Part shown: positions 35,429 through 40,512 of the stretch, one piece after another
How the letters are laid out: each line of letters begins with the position of its first letter
Position numbering within the stretch: the first letter of the stretch is position 1
Origin: Pontiellaceae bacterium B12227
GTDB lineage: Bacteria > Verrucomicrobiota > Kiritimatiellia > Kiritimatiellales > Pontiellaceae
NCBI GenBank assembly: GCA_029432775.1
Contig: JAROAZ010000038.1
Location: 1 to 40,512 of the forward strand
Reading direction: 5' to 3'
Length of the DNA: 40,512 bases
Position numbers and translations under genes: made by a program
The notes under the pieces: model-generated
Told to the model about the DNA's origin: nothing
Database searches by the model: none
What the model saw: the letters and a program-made list of their open reading frames with translations, nothing else

Positions 35429-38400
35429 ATGAAAAAGATATGCTGTTTATTGGGCCTCGTTGCATTGGCGGCAGGGAGCGCGAAGGCGGGGGTTTATACG
35501 TGGACGGGCGGGGCTGCCTCTGGTGGAGCTAACAGGATCGGAGACTGGAATAATGGCGGGAACTGGGCTGAAGGTACCGAAGGTGCGGCTCCAGGGTTTG
35601 ATCATACGTCTGACATTAAGATATCAGGTGCTGTAAATCTGGATCAGTATAGCCGGGTTAACACGGTTATTAAATCACTGGAGTTTACGAGCTCAAATAC
35701 GGGGGCAACCGCCATTGGGCTTGTCGCTGCAAATGGCACAGCCGATCGTGATCTAACTTTCTCTGCCGATGCCGGGAATTCCACGCTGACGGTCGATGCT
35801 GCATCTGGCGGGGATAAGACCATCGGGGCCAATCTGGCTGGTGTCGCAAGTCCCGGTGAAATCGTACTGTTGAGTAATCTGGACATCGTTCATAACGGTG
35901 CGGGGAATTTAGCTCTTGCCTGCGAAATACGGGGAGCCGGGGACGTCAGCCTGGTGGGCTCTGGCCTGACGGTTTTTTCCGGCATAAATACCTATACGGG
36001 TAACACCATGGTAGATGGCGCATTGGTGTTGTCCGATGGCGCGCAGTTGGCTTTCTCTATCGGCACGAACGGCGTCAATAACGCGCTGTCAGGTTCGGGG
36101 ACCGTTTCTCTGGATGGAGACTTCCTTCTGGACCTAAGGGTCGCCGGAGTCACGCCCGGCGATTCCTGGCAGCTTGTGGATGTGAACTCCCTCACAGCAA
36201 CCTTCGGCAGCACCTTCAGCCTGGTGAGCACAGCCGGCTCTTTCTCGGAGACCAATGGAGTCTGGAGCATCAGCGAGTATGGCGCTGTCTACGAGTTTGC
36301 TGAGAACACGGGGATGCTGACCGTCGTCAGTGCCCAGCCAGAAGCGGACTGGATGTCTGGTAAATGGGGTATCGGTTGGCGATTCAGAGCGGATGAGAAA
36401 GATGAAATTGCAAATTGGGATGTCGATACCTTGGTGTCTCAGGTAAAGAGTATTTTCGGCGTTGACTATGTCGTTTTTAATTTATCCGATGGAGCCCATG
36501 GAGATGCGTTTGTCGCCCCTCATTCGGTGCTGACCGCCATTACGCCATCCGCTACACCAAACGATGATCGTGATCTGTTCATGGAAATGGCGACCGCGTT
36601 TCAGGCTGAGGGCATCAAGGTGATTGCCTATATCGCAGCCCAGGGACCCGCCATGCTTAAACATGGTGCGGAATCCGCCTTTGATTCGATCGAAATCAGC
36701 TCGAATGTATTTACCTCCGTGGCCATGGATAACTGGAGCAACTATGTCTATAGCGTCTATAATATTGCGGACTTTGCGGATGAGCGCGAGATGTATAAAA
36801 GAGCCTTCGGGGAAGTGATTCTTGACGAATATGCCGCGCGCTATGGCAGCTTGATTGACGGTTGGTGGTTCGATAATGGAGACGAGAATTATGATGCTGA
36901 ACTGGTGTATGCTATTGCGAAACAGCATAATCCCCATGTCGCGGTTGGCACGAGTTCAACGCTTTCGCAGAATACCGATTTCCTTAACGGCCATCCTGTG
37001 CCTCTGAAACAATATCCTGCCAATGATCTGATCAATTTACCCATGCTCACCGCCATTGAAGCGACACCCGGTGGCTACCTGTATATAGGGACTAAGTCGA
37101 ACCTCGGGCATATGTTTATGGCTCTGGGGGAATTATGGAATATCGGAGACATAGTCTGGCCATTGGATCAAGCGGCAGACTGGATGACACGCTGCCTGAA
37201 TGCGGGTGGAGCATGGACCTGGAATGTGGATCTCGATGATGACAACTCGATGATCAGAGCGGATATGGCGACCTATTTTACTGACCTCAATGTCGAAATA
37301 GCCGCAATGGTCGCATCCAACACCGCCGCCCCGGCCTTTTCGCAGGATACCTATGACGGGGGAAGTGCGCAGCTGGGTGCAGCCTATACAGGGAGTGTTG
37401 CGGGAGCGGCCACGGATGCCGACGGGGATACGGTGACTTACGCGATAGCCCCCGGCGGGCCGGATTGGTTGGTGGTTTCCACCAATGGGTCGCTTTCGGG
37501 TACTCCGTATAACACGTGGGATTTGGGGATAAACAGATTTACGCTTATCGCGGCAGATGGCAAAGGGCGTATCGATTTGGCGGAGTTGGAAATTTATGTA
37601 ACGGATGAATCCGGTAGTGGAATACCCCATTTCCAACTGTCGTTTAATAATCTGCGAGGTCTAATCGGATCCATGCCCACCATCAATGGCGCGAATATCA
37701 CCGATCCCAATGTCAGCATCACGAAGGCGACCAATGGGAACGATGTGGTATATTCTCTGAGTATCATCAATCAGGATTTGGATGGGGGCGGAACCTTGAC
37801 TGACTCATTGAGCTGGGATATCCGGGTTAAAGCCTTTGCAGGCGGCTCCTTTTTTCTGAATGGTAACGATTCATCGGTTACGCTGGGCTCAAATGTGCTT
37901 GTAGGCACGATTAACAAGGAATTTGGTGTCTCGGGTTCCGACAACAGGTATATGGGTCCGGGAGAATCCGTTCAGTTCAGCGTTGAAAATTTGGTTCTGA
38001 CGGCGGACGCCGGTTTTTCGGCGCACTTCGATGGCTTTGGCGGACTCTGGGGGACGGCTGGTTCCTATATTTATGGCGAGGGTGCAAGCGGTTTGGAATC
38101 GCAAATAACGACTAACAGTGGCGACCTTGCTTTTGCAGCAAATACCATTTTGGCGGTCACTGCGGCCGCGGATAGCGAGCGGGTTCATTCCCTCGACGGA
38201 TCGTTTACGGTGTCGGCGGCCGTGCCGGCAGTCACCAATGTGTCTTTCTCTGTCATTCACGACGGAGGGGTGGACTATCCAGGCATGATCTATACGCGGG
38301 TGATCACCCCGGAGCCCTATCTCATAGAAACCTCGACTAATCTCACCACATCTTCCTGGGTGCTGCGCCATGAGGGGCCAGCAGAATCGGACATTACGAT

Positions 38401-38512
38401 TGTTACCGGACCGGTTGATAATTCCGATGGAACGGAAACCCTTTCCTTTCGGCTTAATCAAGGTCTGGATGCAAACTCAAACTTGTTCATCAGGGTCCAG
38501 GGAACAGAGTAA
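35429..38512 (+). CDS. Secreted modular protein with a GH29-like barrel
   Basis: ATG 35429, with GAGG upstream, starts a signal peptide (1-20) and gives 1027 residues; the frame opens earlier at a GTG (35384). Residues 21-300 are autotransporter-type beta-strand repeats (NTYTGNTMVDGALVLSDGA is typical). Residues ~305-625 look like a TIM barrel distantly related to GH29: KWGIGWRF, VDYVVFNLSDG, GIKVIAYIA, and LIDGWWFDNG, where Asp482 lies in the nucleophile position. Residues 635-725 are a cadherin/Ig-like domain (DADGDTVTYAI, LSGTPYNT). Residues 733-930 are a copy of the beta-rich module found in the 116 and 8291 proteins (SWDIRV, FSVENLVL, HFDGFGG, GEGASG). The C-terminal module has YLIETSTNLTTSSW and ends FIRVQGTE. 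Activity is inferred only. Confidence 0.72.
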   Translation: MKKICCLLGLVALAAGSAKAGVYTWTGGAASGGANRIGDWNNGGNWAEGTEGAAPGFDHTSDIKISGAVNLDQYSRVNTVIKSLEFTSSNTGATAIGLVAANGTADRDLTFSADAGNSTLTVDAASGGDKTIGANLAGVASPGEIVLLSNLDIVHNGAGNLALACEIRGAGDVSLVGSGLTVFSGINTYTGNTMVDGALVLSDGAQLAFSIGTNGVNNALSGSGTVSLDGDFLLDLRVAGVTPGDSWQLVDVNSLTATFGSTFSLVSTAGSFSETNGVWSISEYGAVYEFAENTGMLTVVSAQPEADWMSGKWGIGWRFRADEKDEIANWDVDTLVSQVKSIFGVDYVVFNLSDGAHGDAFVAPHSVLTAITPSATPNDDRDLFMEMATAFQAEGIKVIAYIAAQGPAMLKHGAESAFDSIEISSNVFTSVAMDNWSNYVYSVYNIADFADEREMYKRAFGEVILDEYAARYGSLIDGWWFDNGDENYDAELVYAIAKQHNPHVAVGTSSTLSQNTDFLNGHPVPLKQYPANDLINLPMLTAIEATPGGYLYIGTKSNLGHMFMALGELWNIGDIVWPLDQAADWMTRCLNAGGAWTWNVDLDDDNSMIRADMATYFTDLNVEIAAMVASNTAAPAFSQDTYDGGSAQLGAAYTGSVAGAATDADGDTVTYAIAPGGPDWLVVSTNGSLSGTPYNTWDLGINRFTLIAADGKGRIDLAELEIYVTDESGSGIPHFQLSFNNLRGLIGSMPTINGANITDPNVSITKATNGNDVVYSLSIINQDLDGGGTLTDSLSWDIRVKAFAGGSFFLNGNDSSVTLGSNVLVGTINKEFGVSGSDNRYMGPGESVQFSVENLVLTADAGFSAHFDGFGGLWGTAGSYIYGEGASGLESQITTNSGDLAFAANTILAVTAAADSERVHSLDGSFTVSAAVPAVTNVSFSVIHDGGVDYPGMIYTRVITPEPYLIETSTNLTTSSWVLRHEGPAESDITIVTGPVDNSDGTETLSFRLNQGLDANSNLFIRVQGTE

Positions 38513-38570
38513 TCCGTCCGCATCTGTAACATCTATTGAATGCGTAGTTTTTTGAATGATATGCAACAGG

Positions 38571-38593
38571 AGGGACGACTCCGGGTCGTTCCT
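38571..38593 (+). terminator. Terminator after the 35429 gene
   Basis: AGGGACGAC (38571-38579) pairs with GTCGTTCCT (38585-38593) including one G-T pair, loop TCCGG, then TTGTGGCATTTTATG. It marks the end of the sulfatase transcript and sets the following GH29 gene apart. Confidence 0.6.
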
Positions 38594-38647
38594 TTGTGGC
38601 ATTTTATGTGTGATGTCCTCTCGGTTGCAATGAAGTCTTTTGGGTGA

Positions 38648-38674
38648 GCGGCATCCCCTAAACACGCGATACCC
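38648..38674 (+). promoter_or_regulatory. Motif shared upstream of the two GH29 paralogues, copy 2
   Basis: GCGGCAT (38648-38654), AAACA (38660-38664) and GATACCC (38668-38674) repeat the order seen at 15365-15393, with a spacing of 20 rather than 22 bases between the outer elements. It lies about 70-95 bases before the ATG at 38743. Confidence 0.4.
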
Positions 38675-38742
38675 AAGTTGTATTTTTCCGATATGTTTTT
38701 TTGATGGCTCAGGGCCTCAAGATCGATATCAGAAGGGTACAG

Positions 38743-40248
38743 ATGAAGAATTTAACGAATAAACTAGTGGTATTTGCAGGGTCGATCCTGCTGGCGGGCA
38801 TGGTTTCCGTGGCGGAAATTGAGCCAACGTGGGATTCGCTGGCGGAGCACTATCAGGTGCCGGACTGGTTTGTGGATGGCAAGCTGGGCGTCTGGTTTCA
38901 CTGGGGTATCCCGTCTTCGATTAAGGATGGGCGTCCGCATGATGGCTCGCACTATGGCGCGTGGATGTATGGAACCGAGGGGCAGTTAAGTGCAGCGAAA
39001 CACCCGGAAGCGGTTCAGAAACTGACCGATTGGCATGATACCACTTATGGGCCTCATGCTGAGTTTGGCTATGAAGATCTAATTCCGAACTTCACGGCTG
39101 AAAACTGGGATCCGGATGCGTTGGTGAAAGAAGTTAAGGATGTCGGCGCGCGCTTTATTATGCCGGTGGCGTGTCACCACGATAATTTCGACATGTATGA
39201 TTCTTCCCATCCCTGGAACTCGGTCGATATGGGGCCGAAGCGCGACACGCTGAAGGAGTGGAAAGCCGCCGCGCAGAAGCATGGGCTGAAGTTTGGAGTT
39301 TCAACGCATCTGTATTGGTCGCCGCGATTCTTTAACAGCGCCCGGAAATATCAGGAAGAGGGCACGCTGGCGTGGAAGTTGTTTAACATGGATTACGACC
39401 CAGACGGCTATTCCAGTCAGGACAGCTGGAACGAACATTGGTACGCGCGCTGTTGGGAAATTATTGAGAAGTATGATCCCGATATGTTTAACAATGATTC
39501 GCCGTATCCTGATGAAACAAGAGGTAAAGGTCTGGGCATAAAGTTGTTTTCGGAGTTTGTGAAAAAGGATCAACAACAGAACGGCGGCAAGCAGGACTGC
39601 GTGCTCTCGTTTAAGAATTCGAAGGCGAATAAGAAGGCCTTTACCTACAATATGGAACGCGGCAGTGCTGCTCAGATTGAGCCGGAGCCCTGGATGTGGG
39701 CAACGGACCTGTCGGGCACGTGGTTCTATCGCGATGGAGCCATAAATCGCATGAGTATCCCGGTTATGGTTGGGAATGCGATCGACTCCGTCAGCAAGAA
39801 CGGCGTGATCATGCTCAACATAGCGCTCAAGGGCGACGGGACCATTCCGGCCTATCAGATGGAATATCTCGATGCCTTCCGTAAATTGATGAAAGTGAAC
39901 GGGGAGGGCATCTACGGTTCCAGACCCTGGAAAGTTTTCGGCGAGGGGCCGCTCATTATTAAAGACGGGCGCGGCAGCGAAAACCTGAAGCCGTGGAGTC
40001 AGCAGGACATCCGCTTTACCACGAAGGACGGTCACCTCTATGCCTTTGTCCTCGCAACCCCGACAGAAGACATCGTGATTAAAACTCTGGCCAAGGGCGG
40101 GGCTTTTGAGGGCGAAATAAAAAATATTTCAATGCTGGGCAGCCGAGAGGCGATCCAATGGGAACGCACCGCCGATGCCTTGGTCATTCAGCTGCCGAAG
40201 ACGCTCCCGGAGTCAGGGGTGATTGGGTTTAAAATTGGAAAGCAGTAG
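38743..40248 (+). CDS. Secreted GH29-type alpha-L-fucosidase, paralogue B
   Basis: ATG 38743, with AGAAGGG upstream, gives 501 residues and a signal peptide (about 1-24); the longer frame from a TTG at 38701 is not needed. It matches the 15472 enzyme over its whole length: WFVDGKLGVWFHWG, PVACHHDNFDMYDSSHPWNS, STHLYWSPRFF, DSWNEHW, YDPDMFNNDSPYPDE with Asp252 in the nucleophile position, MERGSAAQIEPEPWMWATD, and the C-terminal YAFVLATPTEDIVIK. A terminator separates it from the upstream gene and it has the shared upstream motif. The next gene, a sulfatase, starts 10 bases after its stop, so the pair is probably one transcript. Confidence 0.88.
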   Translation: MKNLTNKLVVFAGSILLAGMVSVAEIEPTWDSLAEHYQVPDWFVDGKLGVWFHWGIPSSIKDGRPHDGSHYGAWMYGTEGQLSAAKHPEAVQKLTDWHDTTYGPHAEFGYEDLIPNFTAENWDPDALVKEVKDVGARFIMPVACHHDNFDMYDSSHPWNSVDMGPKRDTLKEWKAAAQKHGLKFGVSTHLYWSPRFFNSARKYQEEGTLAWKLFNMDYDPDGYSSQDSWNEHWYARCWEIIEKYDPDMFNNDSPYPDETRGKGLGIKLFSEFVKKDQQQNGGKQDCVLSFKNSKANKKAFTYNMERGSAAQIEPEPWMWATDLSGTWFYRDGAINRMSIPVMVGNAIDSVSKNGVIMLNIALKGDGTIPAYQMEYLDAFRKLMKVNGEGIYGSRPWKVFGEGPLIIKDGRGSENLKPWSQQDIRFTTKDGHLYAFVLATPTEDIVIKTLAKGGAFEGEIKNISMLGSREAIQWERTADALVIQLPKTLPESGVIGFKIGKQ

Positions 40249-40258
40249 GGGAACTATG

Positions 40259-40512
40259 ATGAAGTTTATCCTGACCTTATGTTGTGCAGTCGCGGTGGTT
40301 GCCGGAGTGGCTGAAGCAAAACCTCTAACGGGCAGTCGGCCCAATATCATCCTGATGATGGCGGATGACCTGGGATGGGGCGATGTGCGGTGTTTTAATC
40401 CTGACTCGCCGATCAAGACGCCGCAGCTCGATGCGATGGCTGCGGCCGGTATGCAGTTTAATCGTTTTTATGCATCGTCGCCGGTTTGCAGCCCGACGCG
40501 TGGTTCGTGCCT
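40259..40512 (+). CDS. Secreted S1-family sulfatase, cut by the window end
   Basis: Reading from the second of two adjacent ATGs (40256 and 40259; the second has better spacing to AGGGG) gives a signal peptide (MKFILTLCCAVAVVAGVAEA), then RPNIILMMADDLGWGD with the metal-binding Asp pair, TPQLDAMAAAGMQF, and SSPVCSPTRGSC, the formylglycine motif with CSPTR. The remaining ~80% of the gene lies outside the window. The CSPTR form resembles the 30151 sulfatase rather than the CAPSR enzymes. Confidence 0.92.
   Translation, partial: MKFILTLCCAVAVVAGVAEAKPLTGSRPNIILMMADDLGWGDVRCFNPDSPIKTPQLDAMAAAGMQFNRFYASSPVCSPTRGSC

Overview
The window reads as an accessory polysaccharide-degradation locus from a marine-type, Gram-negative member of the Planctomycetota-Verrucomicrobiota-Chlamydiota group, most plausibly Kiritimatiellota (Pontiella-like). 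This placement is an inference. It rests on the density of secreted S1 sulfatases and GH29-type fucosidases, long modular proteins with autotransporter-like beta-strand repeats, C-termini of the 'NL...W...FYRV' type, one PEP-CTERM protein, and the absence of any SusC/SusD pair. No rRNA, tRNA, CRISPR array or transposase was seen.

Layout. (1) 116-15315, plus strand, closely spaced: a modular putative glycoside hydrolase, an S1 sulfatase, a modular alpha/beta-hydrolase (esterase), a second modular putative glycoside hydrolase, a GH29 fucosidase and a large secreted protein of unknown function. (2) 15472-16995: a second GH29-type enzyme with its own upstream region. (3) 17336-20132, minus strand: a LuxR/NarL-type response regulator and its sensor histidine kinase, whose periplasmic part looks like tandem discoidin (F5/8 type C) domains. 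(4) 20697-23932, plus strand: a beta-strand-repeat secreted protein and a PEP-CTERM protein, closed by a clear terminator. (5) 24034-38512, plus strand: four S1 sulfatases in a row, two of them large multidomain proteins, then a modular protein with a GH29-like barrel, closed by a terminator. (6) 38743-40248: a GH29 paralogue of the one in (2), followed by an S1 sulfatase cut by the window end.

How the genes may work together (inference): all enzymes carry signal peptides, so a sulfated, fucose-containing and possibly acetylated glycan (fucoidan-like) would be desulfated by at least five different sulfatases, de-esterified by the hydrolase and trimmed by fucosidases outside the cytoplasm. The two-component system between the two halves could sense the glycan or its products. 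Paralogous sulfatases (2931 and 33468) and paralogous GH29 enzymes (15472 and 38743) lie on either side of the regulator genes, which suggests growth of the locus by duplication.

The most notable signals are a roughly 200-residue beta-rich module present in four copies in three different enzymes, a C-terminal module shared by six multidomain exoproteins, a sequence motif shared upstream of the two GH29 paralogues, and degenerate heptad-type repeats in the spacers, one of which appears to have extended the histidine kinase.
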